Assembly: GCF_004366075.1 (NCBI RefSeq) | Contig: NZ_SODU01000002.1 | Span: forward strand, 1,550,758 to 1,614,757 | DNA from: Kribbella pratensis | GTDB taxonomy: Bacteria > Actinomycetota > Actinomycetes > Propionibacteriales > Kribbellaceae | DNA length: 64,000 bases | Direction of reading: 5' to 3' | Shown here: positions 17,112 to 25,367 of the stretch, one piece after another | Position numbering within the stretch: the first letter of the stretch is position 1 | How the letters are laid out: every line of letters starts with the position of its first letter | Notes under the pieces: generated by a model | What the model was told of the DNA's origin: nothing | Seen by the model: the letters and a program-made list of their open reading frames with translations, nothing else | Database searches by the model: none | Made by a program: the position numbers and the translations under genes

Positions 17112-18254
17112 TCAACTTACCCGGGCAGGTGAGGCCGACCAGGTGTTGCAGCTGGCCGGATTGCGGCTCTGGAAGGCCGCCCGGCTCCAGGCTCCGTGGT
17201 TGGTGGTGCTGCCGTGGTCCCGCGGGTACGGCGGACGATCGCCGCTGTTGTTCACGTCGTACAGCCACATCTGGTACGCGTATCCGGTGATGCCGTAGCT
17301 GTTGCGGTTGGCACCCAGGAACACGTTGCCGAGACAGGAGGCCTGCAGTTCGAGCCGGCGACTCAGCTGCAACGCTCCTGCGGCAGAAGCGTCGTACCGG
17401 AGCCTTGTGTAGGCCACGCCGAGCCCGGTCATCCACTGCACCGCGTGCGCGTATTCGTGGGCCATGGTGAACGTGCCGACCATCCGGCCGAACGTCGGGT
17501 TCTGCTTGTAGAACGAGACGATCGACGGCGACTCCATATAAATGGTGTGCGTCGTCGGGCAGTAGAACGAGCGCCCGACGCCGCCACCGCACGGTGTGTT
17601 CACCGAACCGCCCCAGACGACCAGACCGGGTGACCGGAACGGGCCGCCGGACGCTGCGACCTGCTTCGGCCAGGCCCGGTCCAGGCAGGTCTTGATCGTC
17701 TTGAAGTACGCCAGCGACTGCGAGCCGTTGCCGAGACCAGTCTTCGCCTGCTTGCAGTTCACGGTCCGCATGACACCGGTCTTGTACAGCCGGTGGGTCG
17801 CGTTGTACGTCGCCGGGTTCACGGTCTGCGCCGGCTTCGGCGGCGTGACCTTCGTCGTGGTCCTGGTTGTCCGCGTGGGCCGCGGAGCGGCAGTTGGCGG
17901 AGGAGGCGGGACGCTACTCGGAGCTGTAGTCGGCTCAGGGGTCGCTGACTCCGTGGCGACCGGTGCGGCTGTGGCAGGTCCGTCGCCGCCGCCCTGTGTG
18001 AGTTTCACTGCCAGGAACACGCCGCCGGCCGCGACCACCGCTAGCACTGCGACGACCAGTAGCGCCGTACCGCCGGACCTCTTCCGCGGCTGAGGCGGCA
18101 ACGGACCCCATCCGTACTGCGGGCCGGGCGGCGGCGGGGGAGCGTAGTACTGCGGGGGCATGGAGTACTGAGGAGGCGGAGGCCCACCCTGGTAACCCTG
18201 CTGTGGTGGCGGGCCGAATTGTCCGGGTCCCGGTCCCCATTGGTTGCCTGACAC
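17112..18254 (-). CDS. Membrane-anchored neutral zinc metallopeptidase (paralogue 4)
   Basis: A 380-residue protein starting at GTG 18254 (MSGNQWGPGPGQFG). Its layout matches the other three: a Pro/Gly/Tyr-rich cytoplasmic tail, a transmembrane helix (TALLVVAVLAVVAAGGVFLAV), a Pro/Thr linker, and an extracellular zinc peptidase domain. The zinc motif is diverged to AHEYAHAVQ, still HEXXH but lacking the usual GHH, followed by LSRRLELQASCLGNVF. Cysteine positions in the extracellular domain are shared with paralogue 3. It is divergent from the second DUF2207 gene, repeating the pairing of paralogue 1 with DUF2207 protein 1. The substrate is unknown. Confidence 0.87.
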   Translation of the reverse strand: MSGNQWGPGPGQFGPPPQQGYQGGPPPPQYSMPPQYYAPPPPPGPQYGWGPLPPQPRKRSGGTALLVVAVLAVVAAGGVFLAVKLTQGGGDGPATAAPVATESATPEPTTAPSSVPPPPPTAAPRPTRTTRTTTKVTPPKPAQTVNPATYNATHRLYKTGVMRTVNCKQAKTGLGNGSQSLAYFKTIKTCLDRAWPKQVAASGGPFRSPGLVVWGGSVNTPCGGGVGRSFYCPTTHTIYMESPSIVSFYKQNPTFGRMVGTFTMAHEYAHAVQWMTGLGVAYTRLRYDASAAGALQLSRRLELQASCLGNVFLGANRNSYGITGYAYQMWLYDVNNSGDRPPYPRDHGSTTNHGAWSRAAFQSRNPASCNTWSASPARVS

Positions 18255-18267
18255 TCCGCAGACGCTA
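18232..18267 (-). promoter_or_regulatory. Shared 5' end and leaderless-type -10 of metallopeptidase 4
   Basis: The first 23 bases of the gene (18232-18254) are identical to those of paralogue 3. TAGCGT lies at 18262-18267, seven bases before the GTG start. Promoters for both directions must fit in the 60 bases between this gene and the DUF2207 gene. Confidence 0.5.
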
Positions 18268-18314
18268 TCGTGCCCCGTGTCAACCTGACCCTCTTTCTAC
18301 GGTGTGATTGGGCG

Positions 18315-20009
18315 ATGCGTCTACGTCTCCTCGGGCTATCCCTGTGTGCCCTCGGCCTGCTCGGCCTGTCCACTGTCCCAGCCGGTGCGGCCGGCGCGGA
18401 CGCAACCAGCGCCGCCGCCGACCCGGTGGTGACCAACTACGACAGCCAGGTCCGCGTCGAGCGTGACGGTCTGCTCCGGGTCGCCGAGACCTGGAAGCTC
18501 AGCAATGTCACCGGGACCTTCACCCGGTTCGTCGTCACGCGGGACCACCTGCCGGACGACATCGACCACGTCCAGGAGATCGGCGACCTGCAGGTCAAGG
18601 TGGGCGGCCAGGACAAGAAGGCCGAGCTGAAGACCGAGGGCGACGTCACGTCGATCGCCGTACCGGACATCAGCGGCGCGACGACGCAACTCGACGTCAC
18701 CTACACCGTGAAGGGCGCGGTCGCGAAGACCCTGGACGGGACCGAGGTGCGGTTCGCGCCGCTGACCGGGATCAACCTCCCGATCCAGACCGCGAACATC
18801 GTCTTCAGCGTCCCCGAGGTCTCGCACGTCTCCTGCTTCGCCGGACCGATCGACAGCAACATCCCGTGCACGCTCGCGCAGATCGGCGAGACCTCCGGCC
18901 CGACCTTCCAGCAGACCGCGCTGCCGCCGGGCAACACGGTCAAGATGGCGGTCGGCTTCCCGAAGGGCCAGATCGCGGACAACTCGATCATCGAGTACCG
19001 GCACACCTTCAAGCGGGCCTTCTCCACCGACGCGGCGCAGCTGATCACGGCGCTGGCGGTGCTGCTGCTCGGCGCGATCGCGCTGTTCGTGCTGTACCGG
19101 CTGCGTGGCCGGGACCAGGTCGACCCGCGGCGCGTCGTACCGGCGTCGCTGTTCAGCCTCGGCGCCGACACGCGGATCGACTTCACGCCGCCGTCGGACC
19201 TGCGGCCCGGTGAGGTCGGCACGCTGATCGACGAGCGGATCGACCCGGTCGACGTGACCGCGACGATCATCGACCTGGCCGTTCGCGGTCACATCCAGAT
19301 CGTCGAGCTCGAGCACAGCACCGAGTTCGCACGGCCGGACTGGGAACTGCGCCGGGTCTCCAACGCCCCGGCGGAGGAGCTGCAGCGCTACGAGAACGTC
19401 CTGATCCGCGCGATCTTCGGCGACGCCGACTCGGTGCTGGTCTCCGAGCTCGGCAAGCAGGTCCGGGCGAACCTCGCCCAGGTCCAGGACGCCCTGTACG
19501 ACGGTGTCGTCAAGCGCGGCTGGTTCACCGAGCGCCCGGACCGCACTCGGTCGCTGTGGGCAACGATCGGCATCGTGACCACTGTGGTCGGCGTCATCGC
19601 GACCGTCCTGCTGGCGCTGCTGTCGACCTGGGGCCTGCTCGGCCTCGCGATCACGCTGGTCGGCGTCGGCCTGCTCGTGGTCGGCCGCTACATGCCGGCC
19701 AAGGCCCCGGCCGCCGGCCGTGTGCTCGGCCAGGTCGCGGCGATCCGCGGTGAGCTGCTGGAGATGGATGTCAGCGAGCTGCCGACCGACCAGCACGCCG
19801 AGCTCTGCTCGCGCGCTCTGCCGTACGCCGTCGTACTCGGCGGCTCGGACCGCTGGATCGACGCTCTGGTCGCGACCGACTCCACGCCGGACGAAGCGGA
19901 CGAGGGCTTCACCTGGTACCGCGGCCCGAGCGGATGGCACCTGCAGTACCTGCCGGACTCGCTCCGCAACCTCACCACCAACCTGACGGGCGCACTCTTC
20001 GCCCGCTGA
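18315..20009 (+). CDS. DUF2207 membrane protein 2
   Basis: A 564-residue paralogue of the protein at 11273-12976. Signal peptide about 1-30 (MRLRLLGLSLCALGLLGLS), extracellular DUF2207 domain (DSQVRVERDGLLRVAETWKL onward), a transmembrane helix near 255 (LITALAVLLLGAIALFVLY), a cytoplasmic part (RPGEVGTLIDERIDPVDVTA), and two helices around 415-460. Both paralogues share the Cys pair SCFAGP/IPCTL and the final WYRGP/WYSGP motif. The start is placed at the ATG opening the signal peptide; GTG 18270 is an alternative. The function of the family is unknown. Confidence 0.87.
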   Translation: MRLRLLGLSLCALGLLGLSTVPAGAAGADATSAAADPVVTNYDSQVRVERDGLLRVAETWKLSNVTGTFTRFVVTRDHLPDDIDHVQEIGDLQVKVGGQDKKAELKTEGDVTSIAVPDISGATTQLDVTYTVKGAVAKTLDGTEVRFAPLTGINLPIQTANIVFSVPEVSHVSCFAGPIDSNIPCTLAQIGETSGPTFQQTALPPGNTVKMAVGFPKGQIADNSIIEYRHTFKRAFSTDAAQLITALAVLLLGAIALFVLYRLRGRDQVDPRRVVPASLFSLGADTRIDFTPPSDLRPGEVGTLIDERIDPVDVTATIIDLAVRGHIQIVELEHSTEFARPDWELRRVSNAPAEELQRYENVLIRAIFGDADSVLVSELGKQVRANLAQVQDALYDGVVKRGWFTERPDRTRSLWATIGIVTTVVGVIATVLLALLSTWGLLGLAITLVGVGLLVVGRYMPAKAPAAGRVLGQVAAIRGELLEMDVSELPTDQHAELCSRALPYAVVLGGSDRWIDALVATDSTPDEADEGFTWYRGPSGWHLQYLPDSLRNLTTNLTGALFAR

Positions 20010-20021
20010 TCACCGCAGTGA

Positions 20022-20060
20022 ACAGGGCCCGCCACGCCGCCCCGGCGTGGCGGGCCCTGT
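20022..20060. terminator. Strong bidirectional terminator
   Basis: A perfect 18-bp stem (left arm 20022-20039, right arm 20043-20060) with a three-base CCC loop lies between the convergent DUF2207 gene and C39-like gene. The ends are A/T-containing on both strands. Confidence 0.8.
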
Positions 20061-20066
20061 CGTCTG

Positions 20067-21359
20067 TCACCAGTTGTGCTGGGGATCCGTTGGCGTCGGC
20101 AACGGTGTGCCTTCGGGGTGGATCACGTAGACGAGCCCGCCCGAGTGCGGCACCCACGCGTTCTCGAAGGCTTCCCGGTCGTACGTCGTCCGCACCTGGT
20201 CGTTGCTCGCGATCAGGTGGGACGCAGGATCGTTGACGATCACGTTGCCGCTCTGGTCGAACCCGACGATCACCATCAGGTGCCCGTTGGTCCCATAGCC
20301 CGCACCGGGTAGCTCGCTCTTCTTGAACGACAGCGACGCGACCAGTGGGATGCCGGCCTTGATGAACTGTTCGGCCTCGGTCAGGGACCGTAGCCGCGTG
20401 ACGAAGGCGTCGAGCCCGCGTGTTCCGGCGTACGCCGTGTTGAACGGCCAGTTGCCCGCGCCGTCGTACGCGTAGTCGAAGACGGACCGCGCCGAGTGGT
20501 CCACCTGCGGATCGGAGTAGGACGGATCCACCCACGCGGTTTCGGCCGCGGTCGGTCCGGCGCCCCAGTAGTCGAGCACCATCGCGGTCGACGTCGCCGA
20601 GCACCACGCCTCACCGCCGCCGTCCCACTGCGGGTACTGCCCGACATGCGTCTCCTGCGAGTACGTCGGTACGTCGAGGACCATGCCCTCCGCGCCGCCG
20701 AGGGGGCTGACGGCAACCTTCTTGTCGGACGGCAGCCGGGAGGCCATCGCTCCGACGGACCGGACCACGGGCGACTGCGTCGTACCGCTCAGCCGGTACA
20801 GGGTGACCTTGAGCTGCCAGCGGTCGAGCCATTGACCTGTGGCGGACTGGAAGGTGTCGACGGCAACGGATCCGTTGGCGTCGCCCTGGCTGGGCACCGA
20901 GGTCCGGTGGATGTCGCCGGCTCCAGTGTCATCCCCACTGGACCAGCGGCCGAGCACGTACCACTTGGTGGTCGTGCCGAGGTTCGTCGTACCTGCCATC
21001 GACACCTCGACCCAGGTGCCCGGTGGGGTGGTCGCGTTCCAGGACGCGACCAGCTCGGTCAGCCCGAAGCCGGTGCTGACCTGCGGCGAGACCCAACTGG
21101 TCTGGTCGTAGGACTTGGCGGTGCCGTCGCCGAACGGGTCGACGTACGACGTGGAGCCGGTCGCCGTGCCGAACCTGAGGGCGCCGTCGGCGACCGTGGT
21201 GCCGGACTGCTGGCCGGCGAGGAAGTCGGCGCTGGATGTCCAGGTTCGGTAGGCGACCTGCCGTGCAGGGGAGACCTTCACGGCTTCGCTCGGCAAGCTG
21301 CCGGCGCTGAGCACAACCACACCGAGAACCAGCGCGGTGACAGAACGGGCGGAAGTCAT
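20067..21359 (-). CDS. Secreted C39-like cysteine peptidase
   Basis: A 430-residue exported protein. The signal peptide (about 1-25, VTALVLGVVVLSAGSLPSEA) is followed by a beta-rich region of about 190 residues (CBM-like, unassigned) and a papain-like peptidase C39 type domain from about 230. The catalytic Cys is in EAWCSATSTAMVLDYWG, His in NGHLMVIVGF, and an Asp/Asn in VNDPASH. Such proteins are exported hydrolases or amidases of unknown substrate and lack the ABC transporter part of bacteriocin-processing C39 peptidases. The start is placed at MTSARSV because a -10 sits six bases before it. Confidence 0.82.
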   Translation of the reverse strand: MTSARSVTALVLGVVVLSAGSLPSEAVKVSPARQVAYRTWTSSADFLAGQQSGTTVADGALRFGTATGSTSYVDPFGDGTAKSYDQTSWVSPQVSTGFGLTELVASWNATTPPGTWVEVSMAGTTNLGTTTKWYVLGRWSSGDDTGAGDIHRTSVPSQGDANGSVAVDTFQSATGQWLDRWQLKVTLYRLSGTTQSPVVRSVGAMASRLPSDKKVAVSPLGGAEGMVLDVPTYSQETHVGQYPQWDGGGEAWCSATSTAMVLDYWGAGPTAAETAWVDPSYSDPQVDHSARSVFDYAYDGAGNWPFNTAYAGTRGLDAFVTRLRSLTEAEQFIKAGIPLVASLSFKKSELPGAGYGTNGHLMVIVGFDQSGNVIVNDPASHLIASNDQVRTTYDREAFENAWVPHSGGLVYVIHPEGTPLPTPTDPQHNW

Positions 21360-21365
21360 ACTCCG

Positions 21366-21371
21366 ACGGTA
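21366..21371 (-). promoter_or_regulatory. -10 element for the C39-like gene, leaderless geometry
   Basis: On the minus strand TACCGT, six bases (CGGAGT), then ATG at 21359. The CGGAG could also serve as a weak ribosome site, but it touches the start codon. Confidence 0.45.
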
Positions 21372-21420
21372 GTCCGGGCGGCAGTTGCTGTCATCAAGAC
21401 GGCGTGCCGTGGACAAAAAC

Positions 21421-21978
21421 TTACGAACGCTTGTCCCACTCGCTGTAGAGCATCGCGAACACCAGTTCGTCGGTCCATTCGCCCTTGAGGTACTCGTTCT
21501 GCACGAAGTGCGCCTCCTGGCGCAGACCGAGCCGCTCCAGCAGTTTCACCGAGCCGGTGTTGCGGGCGTCGAGCCGCGCGATGATCCGGTGCAGGCCGAG
21601 CTCCTCGAACCCGAGCCGCAGCAGCTCGACCGACGCCTCGGCGGCGTACCCGTGGCCGTGCGACTCCGGGTGGAAGACGTACCCGATCTCGCCGGTGCGG
21701 TGCTCCACGCTGTTCATGAACAGCGTCACCTCACCCAAGTGCTGACCGGTGTCCCGCAGGATCACCGCGACGGTGAGCGCTTGACCGTCGGTGTCCATCG
21801 GGACATCGGCCAGCCGGCCGGTGAGGGCCTCCTTGACCTGCTCCGGCGTCCGCACGTCGTACAGCAGAAAACGTGTGACGTCAGGGTTCGACTGCAGTTT
21901 CAACAGGTCGTCGTAGTCGTTCTCGACGTAGCGTCGAAGGGTCAGGCGGTCAGTCTCGATCGGCAGTGAGTAGGTCAC
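21421..21978 (-). CDS. GNAT family N-acetyltransferase (RimJ/RimL type)
   Basis: A 185-residue acetyltransferase. It opens with IETDRLTLRRYVENDYDDLL, typical of the RimJ/RimL-like group. The acetyl-CoA loop reads YVFHPESHGHGYAAEASVELL (the R/Q-x-x-G-x-A position is partly changed to HGHGYA). The terminal part (GLHRIIARLDARNTGSVKLLERLG) is the usual C-terminal signature. These enzymes acetylate N-terminal amino groups, spermidine or small amines; the substrate is not evident. The start is GTG 21978. Confidence 0.85.
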   Translation of the reverse strand: MTYSLPIETDRLTLRRYVENDYDDLLKLQSNPDVTRFLLYDVRTPEQVKEALTGRLADVPMDTDGQALTVAVILRDTGQHLGEVTLFMNSVEHRTGEIGYVFHPESHGHGYAAEASVELLRLGFEELGLHRIIARLDARNTGSVKLLERLGLRQEAHFVQNEYLKGEWTDELVFAMLYSEWDKRS

Positions 21979-21984
21979 CGATCG

Positions 21985-21990
21985 AGACTA
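21985..21990 (-). promoter_or_regulatory. -10 element for the GNAT gene, leaderless geometry
   Basis: On the minus strand TAGTCT, six bases (CGATCG), then GTG at 21978. Confidence 0.45.
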
Positions 21991-22008
21991 TGCGACCGCG
22001 GCAACCAG

Positions 22009-22827
22009 TTATCCGTTCGCCAGCGCTGTCAGCCGGGACATGTCGCCGTTGAAGTGACTCTGGTCGATCGGCGACGAGGTGAACTGCCAGAACGTGTAGA
22101 ACGGCCAGCCGCCGGGCAGCGTCCCCACGGTGGAGGAGTAGCGCGCGACCCAGAGCGGGTTGGTCGAGCTGAAGGCGGTCGAGTTGCCGGTGCAGGTGCT
22201 CCACCAGTTGTAGTTGGTGTAGATGACCGCGTCGCGTCCGGTGCGGGACTTGTAGGTGTTGACGAAGTCCCGGATCCAGCTGACCATCGCGGACTGGCTC
22301 AGTCCGTAGCAGGTCGCGCCGTACGGGTTGTACTCGATGTCGAGTGCGCCCGGCAGCGTTTTGCCGTCACGGGACCAGCCGCCGCCGCTGCTGGCGAAGT
22401 AGTTCGCCTGCGTCGCGCCGCTGGAGTTGTTCGGCAGCGCGAAGTGGTACGCGCCGCGGATCATGCCGACGTTGTAGGACCCGTTGTACTGCTGGGCGAA
22501 GTACGGGTTCTTGTACGACGTGCCTTCGGTCGCCTTCACGTACGCGAACCGCTTGCCTTGACCCCACCAGTAGGCCCAGTCGACGTTGCCCTGGTGACTG
22601 GACACGTCGATGCCTTCGACGGTCGCCGTGATCCCCATGTCGGTGGGCGCGGCGCTGGTCGTGGTGGTGTTGTTCGTCCATCCCATGTAAGCGTCGCCGG
22701 CCTTGGTGATGCCGTGCTGGCGGGCTTGTGCGGTGGGCTGAGGGGTGGAGCTTGCTTGGGCGGAGCCGGTCGAGGCCAGGATCAGGCCAAGAGCGACGGC
22801 GGCACCCGTGAAAAGGGCGGACTTCAC
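22009..22827 (-). CDS. Secreted GH25 lysozyme (N-acetylmuramidase)
   Basis: A 272-residue peptidoglycan hydrolase. The signal peptide is at about 1-25 (ALFTGAAVALGLILASTGSAQA). The GH25 barrel starts at VEGIDVSSHQGNVDW, whose Asp is the conserved strand-1 aspartate. It continues with YVKATEG, GMIRGAYHFA, and the catalytic pair in LPGALDIEYN (Asp and Glu). There is no separate cell-wall-binding domain. It starts with GTG behind GGAGGAAA. It is divergent from cysS, so it marks the right end of the segment that separates ispF from cysS. Confidence 0.92.
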   Translation of the reverse strand: MKSALFTGAAVALGLILASTGSAQASSTPQPTAQARQHGITKAGDAYMGWTNNTTTTSAAPTDMGITATVEGIDVSSHQGNVDWAYWWGQGKRFAYVKATEGTSYKNPYFAQQYNGSYNVGMIRGAYHFALPNNSSGATQANYFASSGGGWSRDGKTLPGALDIEYNPYGATCYGLSQSAMVSWIRDFVNTYKSRTGRDAVIYTNYNWWSTCTGNSTAFSSTNPLWVARYSSTVGTLPGGWPFYTFWQFTSSPIDQSHFNGDMSRLTALANG

Positions 22828-22947
22828 GGTTTCCTCCAGAGCGATGAGGGGCGGACAGAGCGCTCGGCGATGGTCTTACCCGCATCCGGCAAGAACCAAC
22901 CCTTACAGCGGTTTGTTCGGTGATTATTTACCGACGTCACCTCCCGT

Positions 22948-22953
22948 TACCCT
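22948..22953 (+). promoter_or_regulatory. -10 element for cysS, leaderless geometry
   Basis: TACCCT, six bases (TGACCG), then GTG 22960. There is no Shine-Dalgarno sequence before the start. A dedicated promoter here fits the loss of the usual ispF-cysS linkage. Confidence 0.55.
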
Positions 22954-22959
22954 TGACCG

Positions 22960-24393
22960 GTGACACTTCGCTTGTACGACACCGCAACAGCAGCAGTGCG
23001 AGATTTCGAGCCGGTCCACCCGGGCAAGGTCGGGATCTACCACTGTGGGCTGACGGTGCAGGGTGCCCCGCATGTCGGGCACATCTACAAGGAAGTGGTC
23101 TTCGACGTCCTGCGGCGCTGGCTGGAGCGGTCCGGCTACGAGGTCACCGTGATCGCGAACGTGACCGACATCGAGGACAAGATCCTCGCGAAGTCGGCCG
23201 ACCGCGGTATCCCGTGGTGGGCGCACGCCTACGAGTTCGAGCGTGAGCTGCACTGGGCGTACGACGTGCTCGGCTGCCGCCCGCCGACGTACGAGCCGCG
23301 CGCCACCGGGCACATCCCGGAGATGCTCGAGATGATCGCCGACCTGATCGAGCGCGGGCACGCGTACGTCGCTCCGGACGGATCCGGTGACGTCTACTTC
23401 GACGTGCAGTCCTGGCCGTCGTACGGCGCTCTGTCGCACCAGAAGATCGCGGACATGGAAGCCGCCGAGGACGCGGACCCGCGCGGCAAGCGGGACCCGC
23501 GTGACTTCGCGCTCTGGAAGGGGTGGACCGACGCCACGCCGCGGACCGCCTCCTGGCCGGCGCCGTGGGGCCGCGGCCGCCCTGGCTGGCACATCGAGTG
23601 CTCCGCGATGGCCGGCAAGTACCTCGGCGACGAGTTCGACATCCACGGCGGCGGCCTGGACCTGCGGTTCCCGCACCACGAGAACGAGCTGGCCCAGTCG
23701 ACCGCGGTCGGGCAGAAGTTCGCCCGGTTCTGGATGCACAACGCGCTCGTCACCACGGCCGGCGAGAAGATGTCGAAGTCGATGGGCAACAGCGCCGTCG
23801 TGCGGAACGTGGTCGAGCGGGTCCGCCCGATCGAGCTGCGGTACTACCTGGTGCAGTCGCACTACCGCTCGGTCGTCGAGTTCTCGTTCGAGGCGCTCGA
23901 CGAGGCCGCGAAGAGCTTCCAGCGGATCGAGGGCTTCGTGACCCGGGCCGTCGAGGTGACCGGTGGCGTCGAGCCGGACCGCGAGCTGCCGGGTGACTTC
24001 GTGGCCGCGATGAACGACGACCTGGGTACGCCGGCCGCCATCGCCGTACTGCACAACACCGTGCGCGACGGCAACAAGCTGGTGGCCGACGGCGACTCGG
24101 AGGCGCTACGCGAGGTGCTGGCGTCGGTGCGCGGGATGCTCGGCGTGCTCGGGCTGGACCCGCTGGCCGAGCCGTGGGTGTCGCGGGCCGGCGGCAGCGA
24201 CGAGCTCACCGAGGTGGTCGACGGCCTGGTGAAGGCGCTGCTCGAGCAGCGGCAGGCCGCACGCACACGCAAGGATTACGCCGCCGCGGACGCTGTCCGC
24301 GACCGGTTGAAGGCGCTCGGCGTCGTCGTCGAGGACACTCCGCAGGGGCCACGCTGGTCCCTCGCGACCACTACCACCGACGAAGGAAACTGA
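22960..24393 (+). CDS. cysS: Cysteinyl-tRNA synthetase
   Basis: A 477-residue class I aminoacyl-tRNA synthetase. The zinc cysteine is Cys29 in YHCGLTVQ; the HIGH motif is HVGH in APHVGHIYK; other zinc ligands are in HIECSAM and HHENE; the KMSKS loop is GEKMSKSMGNS. The C-terminal helical domain ends in RKDYAAADAVRDRLKALGV, the usual CysRS tail. It charges tRNA-Cys with cysteine. It is a full-length enzyme rather than the shorter mycothiol ligase MshC. It is followed one base later by rlmB. Confidence 0.96.
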   Translation: MTLRLYDTATAAVRDFEPVHPGKVGIYHCGLTVQGAPHVGHIYKEVVFDVLRRWLERSGYEVTVIANVTDIEDKILAKSADRGIPWWAHAYEFERELHWAYDVLGCRPPTYEPRATGHIPEMLEMIADLIERGHAYVAPDGSGDVYFDVQSWPSYGALSHQKIADMEAAEDADPRGKRDPRDFALWKGWTDATPRTASWPAPWGRGRPGWHIECSAMAGKYLGDEFDIHGGGLDLRFPHHENELAQSTAVGQKFARFWMHNALVTTAGEKMSKSMGNSAVVRNVVERVRPIELRYYLVQSHYRSVVEFSFEALDEAAKSFQRIEGFVTRAVEVTGGVEPDRELPGDFVAAMNDDLGTPAAIAVLHNTVRDGNKLVADGDSEALREVLASVRGMLGVLGLDPLAEPWVSRAGGSDELTEVVDGLVKALLEQRQAARTRKDYAAADAVRDRLKALGVVVEDTPQGPRWSLATTTTDEGN

Positions 24394-24394
24394 C

Positions 24395-25360
24395 GTGCCA
24401 GGCAACAGCCAGCGCAAGGGCGCCATCCGGAAGAAGCCGCGGGGGAACCCGACGGCCGGGTCCGGCGGGCGGGTCCGCCGCGGACTCGAGGGCAAGGGGC
24501 CGACGCCGAAGGCCGTGGACCGGGTCAAGCACCCGGCGCACAAGCGGGCGAAGGCGGCCGAGCGGGCCAAGGAGCGCGAACGCACCCGCCGCCCGGCGGC
24601 GCGCAAGGACAACGACTCCGCGGTCGAGTGGGTGTACGGGCGGAACCCGGTGGTCGAGGCGCTGCGGGCCGGCGTACCGGCCGCGGCCCTGCACGTTGCC
24701 GAGGGCACCGAACGGGACGCCCGGCTGCGCGAGGCGTTGCTGGTCGCGGTCGAGACCGGGGTGTCGGTGCTCGAGGTGCCGCGCGCGGAGCTCGACCGGG
24801 TCACCGCGGGCGGCTCGCACCAGGGCGTCGCGCTGCAGATCCCGCCGTACGAGTACGCGCACCCGGACGACCTGCTCGACCGGGCGCACGCCGCCGGCGA
24901 GGTGCCGCTGATCGTCGCGCTCGACGGCGTGACCGATCCCCGCAACCTCGGCGCGATCACGCGATCCGCCGCGGCCTTCGGGGCGCACGGCGTCGTCGTA
25001 CCGGAACGCCGTACCGCGTCGATGTCGGCCTCGGCCTGGAAGACCTCGGCCGGCGCCGCGGCCCGGATCCCGGTCGCCCGCGCTGGCAACCTCAACCGGG
25101 CCCTCAAGTCCTACAAGGACGCCGGCCTCCTGGTCATCGGCCTCGACATGAACGGCGCCGTGGACCTCCCGTCCTTCGAGGCCGCCACCGAGCCGATCGT
25201 CCTGGTCATCGGCTCCGAGGGTAAGGGGCTAGCCCGCCTGGTCCGGGAGAACTGCGACCTGATCGTCTCGATCCCGATGACCAGCGCCACCGAATCCCTC
25301 AACGCCGGCATCGCCGCCGGCGTAACCCTCTACGAAATCTCCCGCCGCCGCGCGAGCTGA
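24395..25360 (+). CDS. rlmB: 23S rRNA (guanosine-2'-O)-methyltransferase RlmB (SpoU/TrmH family)
   Basis: A 321-residue SPOUT methyltransferase. The basic N-terminal extension (about 1-75, rich in Lys/Arg) is typical of actinobacterial homologues. A substrate-binding domain begins at VEWVYGRNPVVEALRAG, and the knotted SAM-binding domain carries the three SpoU motifs: DGVTDPRNLGAITRSAAAFG, VLVIGSEGKGL and IPMTSATESLNAGIAAG. It methylates the 2'-O of a guanosine in the 23S peptidyl-transferase region (G2251 in E. coli). The start is GTG 24395 behind GAAGGAA, one base after the cysS stop, so the two are an operon. Confidence 0.94.
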   Translation: MPGNSQRKGAIRKKPRGNPTAGSGGRVRRGLEGKGPTPKAVDRVKHPAHKRAKAAERAKERERTRRPAARKDNDSAVEWVYGRNPVVEALRAGVPAAALHVAEGTERDARLREALLVAVETGVSVLEVPRAELDRVTAGGSHQGVALQIPPYEYAHPDDLLDRAHAAGEVPLIVALDGVTDPRNLGAITRSAAAFGAHGVVVPERRTASMSASAWKTSAGAAARIPVARAGNLNRALKSYKDAGLLVIGLDMNGAVDLPSFEAATEPIVLVIGSEGKGLARLVRENCDLIVSIPMTSATESLNAGIAAGVTLYEISRRRAS

Positions 25361-25367
25361 ACACGAG

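Noticed and set aside
18336..19940. Long minus-strand frame (534 codons) opposite DUF2207 protein 2
   Set aside because: It is a high-GC antisense shadow rich in Arg, Asp and Gln, while the plus strand has a signal peptide and family matches.
105..22959. The ispF-cysS insertion as a prophage or integrative element
   Set aside because: I see no integrase, phage genes, tRNA target, direct-repeat ends or transfer genes, and base composition looks like the flanks.
22828..22959. A c-di-AMP (ydaO-type) riboswitch in front of the lysozyme gene
   Set aside because: Such switches precede many actinobacterial cell-wall hydrolases, but the gap is only 132 bp, is shared with the cysS promoter, and shows no matching stems.
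22960..24393. Mycothiol ligase MshC instead of CysRS
   Set aside because: The protein is 477 residues with the full C-terminal tRNA-binding tail and sits upstream of rlmB; MshC is shorter and located elsewhere.
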